NCBI RefSeq assembly: GCF_030696665.1
Contig: NZ_JAUYRV010000044.1
Span: forward strand, 21,537-85,536
Direction of reading: 5' to 3'
Origin: Novosphingobium sp.
GTDB taxonomy: Bacteria > Pseudomonadota > Alphaproteobacteria > Sphingomonadales > Sphingomonadaceae
Length of the DNA stretch: 64,000 nt
The notes beneath the pieces are model-generated. The model searched no databases. It saw only the letters and a list, made by a program, of their open reading frames with translations, and was not told the origin of the DNA. The position numbers and the translations under genes are program-made. This document shows, in pieces, positions 51,028 through 60,352 of the stretch. Every line of letters begins with the position of its first letter. The first letter of the stretch is position 1.

Positions 51028-51183
51028 TCAGAGCCAGGGCTTCCACATCCAGACGAGAACGTGAGCGACCACCGCAACGGCGGTGAAGCCGACGAAGCTG
51101 CTCATGAACAGTTTGTGGAATTCCTTAGCTTCCTCAGGGGTGAGGTAGGTCCTCAGCCCGAAGCGATCGTCATGATCACTCAT
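51028..51183 (-). CDS. pufB: Light-harvesting 1 beta polypeptide
   Basis: A 51-residue antenna polypeptide. It reads [20 protein letters not shown], then [31 protein letters not shown] in separate segments, with the pigment His in VVAHVLVW and the usual WKPWL end. It starts after TGGAGA and overlaps the short frame at 51180-51353 by 4 bases. Confidence 0.96.
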   Translation of the reverse strand: MSDHDDRFGLRTYLTPEEAKEFHKLFMSSFVGFTAVAVVAHVLVWMWKPWL

Positions 51184-51353
51184 AGCCCAATCTCCAGTCG
51201 TTGTTGGTGTGCGAGAGGCGGAAGACCTCTTTCGGTATCCACGCGGGAACGCCCCGCAAGGATGGCTTGGCGCGGTGCCGCAGATGCAGCCCCCGTGCGA
51301 TCAGTGTGAGCGCATCCGGGTCTTGCGCTGAGGAATAGGGGGAGGCGGATCAT
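51180..51353 (-). CDS. Possible 57-residue coupled frame between bchZ and pufB
   Basis: The frame starts with an ATG that overlaps the bchZ stop (ATGA), is preceded by GGAGG at good spacing and ends with a TGA overlapping the pufB start (ATGA). It begins [17 protein letters not shown] and has no membrane segment, so it is not an ordinary PufQ. Composition is weak (many Arg, Ala and rare codons). The bchZ frame itself also stays open beyond its stop for 57 codons to 51176. Either may be chance. Confidence 0.3.
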   Translation of the reverse strand: MIRLPLFLSARPGCAHTDRTGAASAAPRQAILAGRSRVDTERGLPPLAHQQRLEIGL

Positions 51354-52795
51354 GCGACCTGCACCTCCAGAAGGGCATCGGCCAGCCTGTCAGCCGATAC
51401 GCGCGTTTCGCCGGAGCGGCGTGCCGCACGTTCCGCTGCATCGCGCAGACGCTTGGCGGCAGAGATGCGCACCAGTACCGGTTGTGCTTCGACTACTTCG
51501 TCGAGCCGGGCCTTGGCGTCTTCGTCCCATGCCAATTCGCGGTGATCGCGCGCGGGGGTTGCCTCCACCGCGTCAAGCTGGGTCGACAAGGGTATGATGT
51601 TGAACAGCGCATCGAACAGCGCGTTGCACACTTCCTGCACCAGATAGGTCGCGCCGGAATACCCCATGAAGGGCGTGCCGATGTGCCGCCGGATTGCAGC
51701 GCCGGGGAAACTGGCTGGAATGTAGATCGACCGCCCGCCGCGCTCGGCACTGTACATCCGCTCATTGTAGCTGCCGAACAGCACCAGCGGCGGATTGGCG
51801 TGGATCGCCGCGCGCACGTCCTCGTTCTTCGGCTTCACCCCGGCACTGCGTGAGAACGCGAAGTTGCAGGGCAGGCCCATGTCATCTTCAAGGAACTTGC
51901 GGATACCCCGCGCATAAGTTTCGTTCGCCACGATGCCAAAGCTGGCCGTGGCAAAGAAATCCTGCGTCACCGAACGCCACAGATCCCACAATGGCTTGAT
52001 CGTGGTGTGCTTTTCGCGCGTGATGAACGGTTCCGGGTCCAGCCCGAGTTCAGCGGCCAGAACGCGCAGGAACCGCGTGGTGCTGTCCAGCCCGATGGGA
52101 GCCTGAAAATAGGGTCGCTCCATCAACTCGCAAAGATTGCGGCCGAATTCGCGGTACATGCACACGTTCGCCTGGGCATCGGCCAGCTTGCGCACATCAG
52201 CCAGATGGCTGCCCAGCGGGAACACCATGTTCACTTCGGCACCGATGCCTTCGATCAGCCGCCGGATCTCATGGACGTCACTCGCCATGTTGAACATGCC
52301 GTAGCTGGGGCCAAGGATATTGACCTTGGGCTTCTCGCCCTCCTTCACCGGCTTGACCGCAGGCACGGTCTTCGGCCCGAATTCGGACCACAGCCAGCTC
52401 ATCGCGCGGTCTGCCGATTGCCACTGATCTTCGTCGATGGTGCGCGGCAGGAAGCGCTTGATGTTGGTGCCCATCGGCGTCACCCCGCCGCCGATCATTT
52501 CGGAGATGGAGCCGGTCACGACTACTGCCGGAAGTTCTGGATCAAGCGTCTTCCATGCCCGCTTCATCGCCGCTTCGGTGCCAGTCTTGCCCAGCTCTTC
52601 TTCGCCCAGACCGGTAACGACGATAGGCAGTTCGTGCGGCGGTAATCCGTCGGTATAGTGCAGCACCGATGTCACCGGCAGGTTTTCGCACCCCACCGGA
52701 CCATCAATGATCACCTGCAACCCCTTGATTGCAGTGAACACATAGACCGCGCCCCAATAGCCGCCAGCCCTGTCGTGATCGAGAACGAGCGTCAT
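51350..52795 (-). CDS. bchZ: Chlorophyllide a reductase subunit Z
   Basis: A 481-residue NifK-like subunit. It begins [65 protein letters not shown] in the family manner, with cluster Cys in VGCENL. With BchY it forms the catalytic part of chlorophyllide reductase, which makes the bacteriochlorin ring. It overlaps bchY by 4 bases. Confidence 0.97.
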   Translation of the reverse strand: MTLVLDHDRAGGYWGAVYVFTAIKGLQVIIDGPVGCENLPVTSVLHYTDGLPPHELPIVVTGLGEEELGKTGTEAAMKRAWKTLDPELPAVVVTGSISEMIGGGVTPMGTNIKRFLPRTIDEDQWQSADRAMSWLWSEFGPKTVPAVKPVKEGEKPKVNILGPSYGMFNMASDVHEIRRLIEGIGAEVNMVFPLGSHLADVRKLADAQANVCMYREFGRNLCELMERPYFQAPIGLDSTTRFLRVLAAELGLDPEPFITREKHTTIKPLWDLWRSVTQDFFATASFGIVANETYARGIRKFLEDDMGLPCNFAFSRSAGVKPKNEDVRAAIHANPPLVLFGSYNERMYSAERGGRSIYIPASFPGAAIRRHIGTPFMGYSGATYLVQEVCNALFDALFNIIPLSTQLDAVEATPARDHRELAWDEDAKARLDEVVEAQPVLVRISAAKRLRDAAERAARRSGETRVSADRLADALLEVQVA

Positions 52796-54333
52796 GATCC
52801 CACCGCCTCGGCGGCCTTGCGGGCTGCCTCGTTGAGCGCTGCATACTTCTTCTTGAACTGCGGCCGGTCCTGCGGCGTATCGGTCCAGATGCCGGCATTC
52901 GGCCCCGTGCCCACGTCTTCGAAGAACGCCGTCATCTTGTCGAAGCGCGCCTTGTTGGCCATCGCCGCGTTGACGACTTGCGCCAGGCTGCCAGCCCCTG
53001 CCACACCCATCAGCGGACGGGCAGAGATCAGGTTGGTGAAGTAGAGCGAAGGGATTGCCTTCTGCTTAGCGTGCTGCACCACCGGCGTCGTGCCGATGGC
53101 CAAATCGGGGCGGAATTCCTCGACCGCCGCAATGTCCTGCTCAAGACTGGCGCGGAAATTGACGCGGACGCCGCGTGCTTCCAACCATTCGCGGTCCGGG
53201 TCTGACCACTTTGTGCGCGGGCAGGCAGAGCCGACATAGGGCACATCAGCGCCGCTTTCGATCAGCAGGCGGGCCACCAGCAGTTCCGAGCCTTCATAGC
53301 CTGACACGGTGATCCGGCCTTTGATCGGATTTGCGGCCAGGGCCGCCTCGATCGCGGGCAGGAATTTGTCCTTGGCCGCATCAATCTTTGCGGGATCGAC
53401 ATTGCAGGCCGCTCCAATGGCGTCGAGCCACGCCGCTGTGCCATCGACTCCGACGGGAGCTGAACCCACCACTGTGCGGCCCGAATGTTCGAATTCGCGC
53501 ACACTTGCGGTGTAGAAAGGATGAATCGCGGCGACGACCGCGCAATCGAGCGCGGCATAAAGCTCGCGCCATTCGCGTGTCGGGACGACCGGTCCGGCGG
53601 CAAGACCTAGCGGTTCCAGCATCATGCCGATACCTACAGGGTCAGCTGGGAACATTTCGCCCAGCAGCGTGACAGTCGGCTTGTCGGACCGGGTGGCAGG
53701 CGCGGCAACCGGGCCTTGCGCCACTTCTTCGCGGGCGTAGGCCAGCATGGCGCCAGCCAGCACGTCCTTGGCCTCGGCATGGGTCGGTATGCCAAATCCC
53801 GGCACATCGATGCCGATGATCCGCACACCATTGATCTGCTTTTTCAGCAGCCGCAGTGGAACGCCGCTCGCCGTGGGCACGCACAGGTTGGTGACAACGA
53901 TCGCGTCATAATTCGCAGGGTCAGCCAGCCCTTCGACGGCTTCCTTGATGTCTTCGAACAGCTTGCCTGTAACCAGCGTTTCCGAACTGAATGGCACGTA
54001 ACCCACCGTCCGCCGCGCGCCATAGAAGTGCGAAGTAAAGGTCAGCCCATAAACGCAGCAGGCCGAACCTGACAGCACCGTTGCCGTGCGCCGCATGCGC
54101 AAGCCAACTCGCAGCGAGCCAAACGCCGGGCACATGCTTTGCGGCTGGTCATGCGGGCCAACCGGATAGTCGGCGGAATAACGGTCCAGCAGTTCAGAGC
54201 CTTGCGCCTTGTTGGTGGCTTCGCGCAGCACATCTGCCCCGGCATGGCATCCGCCACCTTCGACCGGAGGATCGAGCGCTATCCTGTCGGGCTGGCGGAC
54301 GAATTCCGCAATGTCAGGGGCAAGATCGCTCAT
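52792..54333 (-). CDS. bchY: Chlorophyllide a reductase subunit Y
   Basis: A 513-residue NifD-like subunit. Typical stretches are [53 protein letters not shown] and [15 protein letters not shown], which carry the cluster Cys. Partner of BchZ; reduced by BchX. It is 24 bases after bchX. Confidence 0.97.
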   Translation of the reverse strand: MSDLAPDIAEFVRQPDRIALDPPVEGGGCHAGADVLREATNKAQGSELLDRYSADYPVGPHDQPQSMCPAFGSLRVGLRMRRTATVLSGSACCVYGLTFTSHFYGARRTVGYVPFSSETLVTGKLFEDIKEAVEGLADPANYDAIVVTNLCVPTASGVPLRLLKKQINGVRIIGIDVPGFGIPTHAEAKDVLAGAMLAYAREEVAQGPVAAPATRSDKPTVTLLGEMFPADPVGIGMMLEPLGLAAGPVVPTREWRELYAALDCAVVAAIHPFYTASVREFEHSGRTVVGSAPVGVDGTAAWLDAIGAACNVDPAKIDAAKDKFLPAIEAALAANPIKGRITVSGYEGSELLVARLLIESGADVPYVGSACPRTKWSDPDREWLEARGVRVNFRASLEQDIAAVEEFRPDLAIGTTPVVQHAKQKAIPSLYFTNLISARPLMGVAGAGSLAQVVNAAMANKARFDKMTAFFEDVGTGPNAGIWTDTPQDRPQFKKKYAALNEAARKAAEAVGS

Positions 54334-54357
54334 GCAGCGCTGCTCCCGATCCGGGGT

Positions 54358-55359
54358 TCAGGCTTCATCATAAACCACCTCCAGCGATGGTTTCGTCTCA
54401 AAAGTTCCGCCGCGCATGTCAGCCTGGGTCGCCGGGACGAGTTTTACGTCGCCACCGGTGTCTTCGGGGGAGAAGAGGCCAAGCAGTCCATCCTGGTCGA
54501 GGGGCTTGGGCTGCCGCGGCGGTGCCGACGCGACATTGGAAGCCAGCTCTTCGAAAAGGCTGCTCCACTGCCCGCCGGGCTTTCCGATAATCTGGTAATT
54601 GGCCGATTTGCGGCGAATATCTTCGTCCGCCGGGATCGCGCAAAGCACAGGAATATCAACCGCATCTGCAAAGGCGCGCGCCTCTCCGGTGCCATCATCC
54701 TTGTTGATGATCATGCCGGCCACGCCAACATTGCCGCCCATCTTGCGGAAGTATTCCACCGCCTTGCAGACGTTGTTGGCAACGTAGAGCGATTGCAGGT
54801 CGTTTGACCCCACGACGATGACCTTCTGGCACATGTCGCGCGCAATCGGCAGGCCGAAGCCGCCGCAAACCACATCGCCCAGAAAGTCGAGCAGGACGTA
54901 GTCAAAGCCCCAGTCGTGGAAGCCCAGCTTCTCAAGCAGCTCGAAACCGTGGATGATCCCGCGTCCGCCGCATCCGCGACCGACTTCGGGGCCGCCCAAT
55001 TCCATCGCGAACACGCCGTCACGCTGGAAGCACACATCCTCGATGCGCACTTCCTCGCCCGCCAGCTTCTTGGCCGATGATGTCTCGATGATTGTCGGGG
55101 TGGCCTTGCCGGAAAACAGCAGGCTGGTGGTATCGGACTTGGGGTCGCAGCCGATCAGCAACACGCGCTTGCCCTGTTGGGCCATCATGTAGCTGAGGTT
55201 GGCCAGCGCGAAGCTCTTGCCCGAACCACCCTTGCCATAGATGGCGATGATCTGTGTTTCCTTGCGCACTTCCCCTGTGTGGGGCGCATCGGGTTCGATC
55301 ATCGCTTCATCGCGAAGAGCCTGATCCAGTTGCGCAAGTTCGTGTTCCAGCATCGTCAT
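54358..55359 (-). CDS. bchX: Chlorophyllide a reductase iron protein BchX
   Basis: A 333-residue NifH-like ATPase. The P-loop is YGKGGSGKSF, and the cluster Cys lie in GRGCGGRG and DVVCGGFG. The start at 55359 overlaps the bchC stop (ATGA) and lies 9 bases after GGAG; an ATG two codons earlier and another two codons later are possible. It differs from bchL in the KSF P-loop typical of BchX. Confidence 0.97.
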   Translation of the reverse strand: MTMLEHELAQLDQALRDEAMIEPDAPHTGEVRKETQIIAIYGKGGSGKSFALANLSYMMAQQGKRVLLIGCDPKSDTTSLLFSGKATPTIIETSSAKKLAGEEVRIEDVCFQRDGVFAMELGGPEVGRGCGGRGIIHGFELLEKLGFHDWGFDYVLLDFLGDVVCGGFGLPIARDMCQKVIVVGSNDLQSLYVANNVCKAVEYFRKMGGNVGVAGMIINKDDGTGEARAFADAVDIPVLCAIPADEDIRRKSANYQIIGKPGGQWSSLFEELASNVASAPPRQPKPLDQDGLLGLFSPEDTGGDVKLVPATQADMRGGTFETKPSLEVVYDEA

Positions 55360-56321
55360 GCGCATTCGCTCCAGTCGAGGACCATCTTCAGACAGTCAGC
55401 ATCGAGAAAGGCTTCGGGATAGGCTTCGGGTGCATCGGCGGCAGAGCGCTGATGGGTGACAAGGCCCGACAGATCGAGCGCGCCGCATTCCGTCAGCGCG
55501 CGCGTTGTGGCCAGATCGTCAGGCCCCCACTCGGCAGCCACGCGGAAGCGTGCTTCGGCGCGGAAAGCTGGGGCAAAGGCAAAGCTGGGCCTGTTGGCAT
55601 AGAAGCCCGCCAGCACGATTTCGCCGCGATGGCACAGGCGCGGGACCAGCATGTCCAGGCAATCGGCATCGCCGCTCGCGTCATAGATGTTGGCGTAATC
55701 CCGGCGGTCGTCATCCTTGGGGGCAATGACGCTGTACCCCTGCGCGCCTGTGCGGCGGGCGGGCTTCATTTCCCAAACGACCGGCGGCGGGGCACCTGCC
55801 GCAATGGTCATCCGTGCCAGGAGACGGCCCAGTGTGCCGTGACCGACGATAAGGTCGGGCGGATCGCCGCCGTTCATGGCGTGCAGCGCGGTTGCGGCCA
55901 GCGCATAGAGCACACTGTCCCGGCCAAGCGATTCGTCGACCGTATGCGCGCGCGCCGATGGCACAATCACGCGTTGTGCGGTTCCGCCAAACAAGCCGCG
56001 TGCATCGCGGTAGCAAGTGGCTCCCGGCACGAAGACCCAGTCACCGATGCGTTCTCCGGCGTCAGCCCCGGCATCAACTACGCGGCCAACAGATTCGTAA
56101 CCCGGAACCAGCGGATAACCCATGCCGGGGAAATTGGGCATTTCGCCGCTCCACAGCAGCTTTTCGGTGCCAGCGCTCACGCCGCTCCACTGAATATCGA
56201 CGAGCACGTCCGATGGGCCGAGGAGTCCTTCTCCTGCATCCGGCGCGGTGCTTCCGGTCAGGACAAGCCTGCGAAGCGCGATCCGCCTCGGTGCTTCCAG
56301 TATGACCGCCAGCGATTCCAT
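55356..56321 (-). CDS. bchC: 3-hydroxyethyl bacteriochlorophyllide a dehydrogenase
   Basis: A 321-residue zinc-type alcohol dehydrogenase relative that oxidises the C3 hydroxyethyl to acetyl. It shows DVLVDIQWSGVSAGTEKLLWSGEMP, GMGYPLVPGYESVGRVVDAG and the cofactor segment PDLIVGHGTLGRLLARM. It is the first gene of bchCXYZ-pufBALMC, and two PpsR-like boxes lie upstream. Confidence 0.96.
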   Translation of the reverse strand: MESLAVILEAPRRIALRRLVLTGSTAPDAGEGLLGPSDVLVDIQWSGVSAGTEKLLWSGEMPNFPGMGYPLVPGYESVGRVVDAGADAGERIGDWVFVPGATCYRDARGLFGGTAQRVIVPSARAHTVDESLGRDSVLYALAATALHAMNGGDPPDLIVGHGTLGRLLARMTIAAGAPPPVVWEMKPARRTGAQGYSVIAPKDDDRRDYANIYDASGDADCLDMLVPRLCHRGEIVLAGFYANRPSFAFAPAFRAEARFRVAAEWGPDDLATTRALTECGALDLSGLVTHQRSAADAPEAYPEAFLDADCLKMVLDWSECA

Positions 56322-56411
56322 GCCGGTCTTCCCCTCTGGGGCCTTGCGCCCTGTCTCAGTATCCGGGTGGGACCTGTCAGACGCTGTTCACCATACGCCT
56401 GTCGAGAAAAG

Positions 56412-56429
56412 TGTCAAACAGATTGGACG
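56412..56429. promoter_or_regulatory. PpsR-like box upstream of bchC (proximal)
   Basis: TGTCAAACAGATTGGACG, 91 bases upstream of bchC. The left half is perfect; the right half is GGACG where TGACA is expected. Confidence 0.5.
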
Positions 56430-56437
56430 GTATTTAT

Positions 56438-56455
56438 TGTCAATCAAACAAGACG
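56438..56455. promoter_or_regulatory. PpsR-like box upstream of bchC (distal)
   Basis: TGTCAATCAAACAAGACG, 26 bases from the proximal box, the same centre spacing as the bchC pair would need for cooperative binding. It overlaps the last codons of crtF. Confidence 0.45.
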
Positions 56456-57564
56456 GCCATGCTCGCAATAACTGGCATTGCCGTCCGCCGCCGCTGAAAC
56501 CCCGAAAATCCAGCAGCCAACCCCATCTCCCGGTATTCTTCCGGCGTTCGCGGGCGGCCGGCGTTCATCGCCCAAAGATACATGCCGAAGTATGCGTCCC
56601 CCATCGCCTTGGCTCCGCGAATGCCGGCCATCGGTTCGGCGATCACCAATTTTCCGCCGGGGGGGAGGGCGAGTCGTGCCGCCTGGAGGATTTTCAGCGC
56701 GGCGGAGTCGTCGTGATCGTGGAGGATGCGGACGAGGGTTATGCAGTCGTAGCCTTCGGGGAGGGGGGTGGCGAAGAAATCGCCGTGATGGCGGGCGATT
56801 CGCGGGTTGAGGTTTGCTCCGGCAAGGACGGGGGGGAGGTCGAAGACTCCGAGTTCCAGCGCGGGGCAGGCTTCGGCTACTGCGCTCACGAATGCGCCGT
56901 GGCCGCCGCCCATGTCGAGCAGGCGGCGGTGGCGGGCGAAGGGGTAGGCGGCAAGTGCCTCGCGCGCGACCATCGCCTGGGAACTGGCCATGAGTTGGGA
57001 ATAGGCGGTGGCAGTTTTTCCATCTGTTTCAGTATTGTAGTGCCAGAATTTCGAGAGCGCCGTAGGTTCGCGGCGATCCTGCTGCAGCAACGCTAACGGG
57101 TCTGCCAGATCGGCGTAGAGCAGGGGGTGGTGCTGCACCATCGCCAGCGCGCCGGGGTTCGAAAGCAATGCTGCGCCTTGCTGGCCGAGCATCCAGCAGC
57201 CGGGCGAGACTTCTTCGGCAAGGTCCAGCGCGGCAGCGGCCCGGGCGAGTCGCGTGGCGGCATTGATGCTCAGCCCGGTCGATTCCGCTATGCCTTCAGC
57301 GCCAATCGGACCGCGATCGAGCAGTTCCAATAGCCCGGTCTGAACAGCACCTAGAAGCACCTGCGAGTAACAGAACCCTGCGACAAGATCGAATGCACGG
57401 CCCGCACGTGCGCGTGAAACACCCGCAAAAATGGGCAGTCGAGCTGCCCAATGCTGGAACTTTACACTGCCCAAAATCCGGTTGCGGAGCATGATCCACC
57501 GCCTCCGCCATTCAGGGGGATCCTGCGCCGGGAGCGCCGCTTTTGAGGGTGTGACGTCAAGCAT
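56440..57564 (-). CDS. crtF: Hydroxyneurosporene/demethylspheroidene O-methyltransferase
   Basis: A 374-residue SAM methyltransferase that methylates the C1 hydroxyl of spirilloxanthin- or spheroidene-type carotenoids. Stretches are FDLVAGFCYSQVLLGAVQTGLLELLDRG, the SAM motif LLDMGGGHGAFVSAVAEA and VRILHDHDD with the catalytic His. The start at 57564 is the first ATG that gives a normal N-terminus; it has no strong ribosome-binding site. A PpsR-like box lies 2 bases upstream. Confidence 0.92.
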   Translation of the reverse strand: MLDVTPSKAALPAQDPPEWRRRWIMLRNRILGSVKFQHWAARLPIFAGVSRARAGRAFDLVAGFCYSQVLLGAVQTGLLELLDRGPIGAEGIAESTGLSINAATRLARAAAALDLAEEVSPGCWMLGQQGAALLSNPGALAMVQHHPLLYADLADPLALLQQDRREPTALSKFWHYNTETDGKTATAYSQLMASSQAMVAREALAAYPFARHRRLLDMGGGHGAFVSAVAEACPALELGVFDLPPVLAGANLNPRIARHHGDFFATPLPEGYDCITLVRILHDHDDSAALKILQAARLALPPGGKLVIAEPMAGIRGAKAMGDAYFGMYLWAMNAGRPRTPEEYREMGLAAGFSGFQRRRTAMPVIASMAVLFD

Positions 57565-57565
57565 G

Positions 57566-57583
57566 TGTCCAAAGTGTTGGACA
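57566..57583. promoter_or_regulatory. PpsR-like box between crtF and crtD
   Basis: TGTCCAAAGTGTTGGACA is a perfect TGT-N12-ACA site with 6-base inverted arms (TGTCCA/TGGACA). A second near-perfect dyad (TTTAC-TAT-GTAAA, 57584-57596) follows it. It lies in the crtF/crtD divergent promoter. Confidence 0.65.
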
Positions 57584-57642
57584 TTTACTATGTAAAGGTC
57601 AAATGTATTCCCTTGGGGGCATTTCCTCCGGGAGAGAAAGCC

Positions 57643-59202
57643 TTGGCATCGCGCGTGGCGATCATCGGCGCAGGAATAGGCGGGCTGGCATCGGCGGCGC
57701 TGCTGGCGGCGCGCGGGTGCGATGTGACCGTGATCGAAAAGGCCGCGCATCCCGGCGGCAAGGCACGACAACTGATCGTCGACGGCACCTCAGTAGATGC
57801 CGGACCCACCGTGTTCACTTTGCGCGACGTGTTCGAGGCGATCTTCGCCGAATGCGGCGCGGACCTTTCGGATTTTGTCAGCGTCCACCGCGCCGGGGTG
57901 ATTGCCCGGCACGCTTGGGATGCCGACAAGCAACTCGATCTCCACGCCGATCCGCAGGCAAGCGAGGACGCCATCGGCCAGTTTGCGGGGGCTGCGGCCG
58001 CCGCCGGTTTCCGCGCCTTCCGCGCCGAGGCCGCACGCATTCACGGCATTCTGGACCAGTCGATGATGCGCGGGAGCAAGGTTTCGTGGCCCCTGCCGCT
58101 GATGTGGCGGATCGGGCTGTGGCGCATGGGTGATCTGCTGGCGATCCGGCCCTATGAATCGATGTGGAAGGTGCTGGGCGAGCATTTTGCCGACCAGCGT
58201 TTGCGCCAGCTATTCGCGCGCTATTCCACCTATTGCGGATCGTCCCCGTTCGAAACGCCCGCCACGCTGATGCTGGTTGCGCATGTCGAATCGCAGGGCG
58301 TGTGGCTGATCGACGGCGGGATGAGCGCATTGGCGGGCGCATTGATGCGGCTGGCGCAGATGCACGGTGCGAAGTTCCGCTTCGGTACGGGTGCGGCGCT
58401 GATCGAGGCTGCGCAAGGCCGGGCGTCGGGCGTGATCCTGAGCACGGGTGAGCGGATTGCCGCCGATGCGGTGGTGGCCAACGCCGATCCCGAAGCGCTG
58501 GCGGCAGGCCGCTTTGGCCCGCTGGGCGCGATGGCCGTTCCGTCACACGGGCCGCGCAAGCGCTCGCTTTCGGCGATGGTGTGGTTGGCACACACGCGCA
58601 CGTCCGGATTCCCCTTGCAGCGCCATAACGTGCTGTTCTCGCCCGATTATGCCCGAGAGTTCACGGATATCCGTGGCGGCACGCCGCCTGCCGATCCCAG
58701 CGTCTATGTCTGTGCGCAGGACCGTGAGGGCGGGGCAGGTGTGCCTGAAGGGCAGCGTGAGCGGCTCCAGATCATCGTCAACGCCCCCGCCAATGGCGAC
58801 ATTCACACTTATACCGATGAGGAGAAGGCGCAATGCACTCTGGCCATGAAGCGCAGCTTGCACAGGTGCGGACTGGAACTGGAAGCGGACTTCCCGCACA
58901 CGCTGCTGACACCGAACGCCTTCGAGAGCTTTTTGCCTTCGACGGGCGGGGCGATCTATGGTCGGGCCTCGCACGGCTGGGCGGCGTCCTTCCTCCGGCA
59001 GGGAACCCGGACACGGATCCCTGGGCTTTACTGCGCGGGTGGAAGCACCCATCCGGGGGCCGGTGTCCCGATGGCCGCCTTGTCCGGGCGGCTGGCGACG
59101 CAGGCCGTGCTGCAAGACCTCGCTTCGATGCGCAAATTCCACCCGGTGGCTATGGCTGGTGGTATGTCGATGCGATCAGCGACTGCGGACGCCACGGGCT
59201 GA
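57643..59202 (+). CDS. crtD: Carotenoid 3,4-desaturase (CrtD)
   Basis: A 519-residue FAD-dependent phytoene-desaturase-family enzyme. The N-terminal motif RVAIIGAGIGGLASAALLAARG is followed by GGKARQL and the C-terminal IPGLYCAGGSTHPGAGVPMAALSGRLA. It is taken as CrtD, not CrtI, because it stands with crtF and crtC and ends AMAGGMSM as CrtD proteins do. The TTG at 57643 follows GGGAG with good spacing and begins the protein just before the FAD motif; the frame is open from a GTG at 57565. Its 3' end overlaps crtC. Confidence 0.9.
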   Translation: MASRVAIIGAGIGGLASAALLAARGCDVTVIEKAAHPGGKARQLIVDGTSVDAGPTVFTLRDVFEAIFAECGADLSDFVSVHRAGVIARHAWDADKQLDLHADPQASEDAIGQFAGAAAAAGFRAFRAEAARIHGILDQSMMRGSKVSWPLPLMWRIGLWRMGDLLAIRPYESMWKVLGEHFADQRLRQLFARYSTYCGSSPFETPATLMLVAHVESQGVWLIDGGMSALAGALMRLAQMHGAKFRFGTGAALIEAAQGRASGVILSTGERIAADAVVANADPEALAAGRFGPLGAMAVPSHGPRKRSLSAMVWLAHTRTSGFPLQRHNVLFSPDYAREFTDIRGGTPPADPSVYVCAQDREGGAGVPEGQRERLQIIVNAPANGDIHTYTDEEKAQCTLAMKRSLHRCGLELEADFPHTLLTPNAFESFLPSTGGAIYGRASHGWAASFLRQGTRTRIPGLYCAGGSTHPGAGVPMAALSGRLATQAVLQDLASMRKFHPVAMAGGMSMRSATADATG

Positions 59203-60041
59203 CCATTATTGCCTTCATCGGCAGCGTATTTTCGCCCTATTACAAGAAGAGCGGCAGGCCCGACCCGCTTAATCACTGTGCGCTGAATGTCGCGCTTTAT
59301 GGTCCCGGCGCGCGCTGGACGATGACCGAGCGGGGGCGCGGGCATGTGGCGCGCGATGCCGACAATCTGCAGATCGGGCCAAGCGAGGTGCGCTGGACCG
59401 GCGATGCGCTGGAAATCGACATCGAGGAAATGGACAAGCGCGTGGGCGTGCCGTGGCAGCGCCGCGTGGCGGGCAAAGTGCGCGTCTATCCCGAAGCGAT
59501 GAACGACCGCGCCTTTGCGCTGGACCCGGAAGGGAAGCACCGCTGGCACTGCCTTGCCCCGCGCGCGCGGATCGAGGTGGCGATGGAGAAGCCCGGCGTG
59601 ACATGGAAAGGCAGCGCCTATCTCGATTCCAACTTTGGTTCGGAGTCTTTGGAAGAAGGCTTCCGCGTGTGGCACTGGTCCCGCGCACACGGGCGCAGGG
59701 ATTCAGTGGTCTGCTATGAAGGCATTCGCCGCAACGGTGACGCTTTCGCCAGCGCCTTGCGCTTTGGCCCTGATGGCGTCCCGCACGAAGAAGAGGCGCT
59801 GCCCCCGGTCGCGCCTTTGCCCAACACCTTATGGCAAATGGAGCGCAAGACCCGGGCCGATCGCGGCCATGCCAGCGTGATCCGCACATGGGAAGACGCG
59901 CCATTCTATGCCCGCTCCACGCTGGCTTCGCGCCTGTTTGGCGAACCGGTGGTTGCGGTGCAGGAAAGCCTGGATCTGGATCGGTTTGCCTCGCCGGTGG
60001 TGCAGTTCATGCTGCCTTATCGGATACCGAGGGTGGGGTGA
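59136..60041 (+). CDS. crtC: Carotenoid 1,2-hydratase (CrtC)
   Basis: A hydratase of about 302 residues that adds water across the terminal double bond of acyclic carotenoids. The conserved N-terminus PPGGYGWWYVDAISDCGRHGL and FSPYYKKSG are present, and the conserved part begins at about 59124. No ATG, GTG or TTG in this frame lies between 58866 and that point; the coordinate given is an in-frame ATT at 59136. The ATG at 58833 would add 101 residues that merely re-read crtD. At least 67 bases code for both proteins. A non-standard start, coupling by frameshift or a sequencing error are all possible. Confidence 0.85.
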   Translation: MPPGGYGWWYVDAISDCGRHGLTIIAFIGSVFSPYYKKSGRPDPLNHCALNVALYGPGARWTMTERGRGHVARDADNLQIGPSEVRWTGDALEIDIEEMDKRVGVPWQRRVAGKVRVYPEAMNDRAFALDPEGKHRWHCLAPRARIEVAMEKPGVTWKGSAYLDSNFGSESLEEGFRVWHWSRAHGRRDSVVCYEGIRRNGDAFASALRFGPDGVPHEEEALPPVAPLPNTLWQMERKTRADRGHASVIRTWEDAPFYARSTLASRLFGEPVVAVQESLDLDRFASPVVQFMLPYRIPRVG

Positions 60042-60042
60042 C

Positions 60043-60063
60043 CTTTATCAACTGTTGATAAAG
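60043..60063. promoter_or_regulatory. Perfect palindrome, candidate parDE operator
   Basis: Arms CTTTATCAAC and GTTGATAAAG flank a single T, one base after the crtC stop and 31 bases before parD. ParD-type antitoxins repress their own operons through such dyads. It lacks a T tract and so is unlikely to be a terminator. Confidence 0.6.
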
Positions 60064-60094
60064 TGGTATCTCCGTGGCGATAGGAGATCTGAGC

Positions 60095-60352
60095 ATGATC
60101 AGCGCCGACCTTGGAAAAACGCTTGAAACGTTCGTGTCCAGCCTCGTCGAGGCTGGCCGCTACAATTCCAAGAGCGAAGTCCTGCGCGAAGGGGTGCGGT
60201 TGATACAGGACAGGGAAACCCGTCTGGCTGCGCTGGATGCGTCAATCGCGCGCGGTTTGGCCGATGCGGATGCCGGGCGCACAGTGCCGGTTGACGCGAC
60301 ATTCGACCGGCTTGAAGCCAAATATCGCGCCATGAGTGCCGCTGACGAATGA
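60095..60352 (+). CDS. parD: ParD-like antitoxin
   Basis: An 85-residue ribbon-helix-helix protein of the type II antitoxin family. The DNA-binding part is SADLGKTLETFVSSLVEAGRYNSKSEVLREGVRLIQDRE, followed by a helical tail that wraps the toxin. The ATG at 60095 follows AGGAG, preferred over a start seven codons earlier. It overlaps parE by 4 bases. It neutralises ParE and probably binds the palindrome at 60043-60063. Confidence 0.9.
   Translation: MISADLGKTLETFVSSLVEAGRYNSKSEVLREGVRLIQDRETRLAALDASIARGLADADAGRTVPVDATFDRLEAKYRAMSAADE

Noticed and set aside
51184..51349. pufQ gene between bchZ and pufB
   Set aside because: No frame here encodes a PufQ-like single-span membrane protein.
58926..58936. 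Run CTTTTTG in crtD as a slippery site for a -1 shift into crtC
   Set aside because: It does not fit X-XXY-YYZ fully and lies about 190 bases upstream of the conserved CrtC start, so it would add a long nonsense stretch.
60043..60063. Palindrome read as a crtC terminator
   Set aside because: There is no T tract on either side, and its position before parD fits an operator better.
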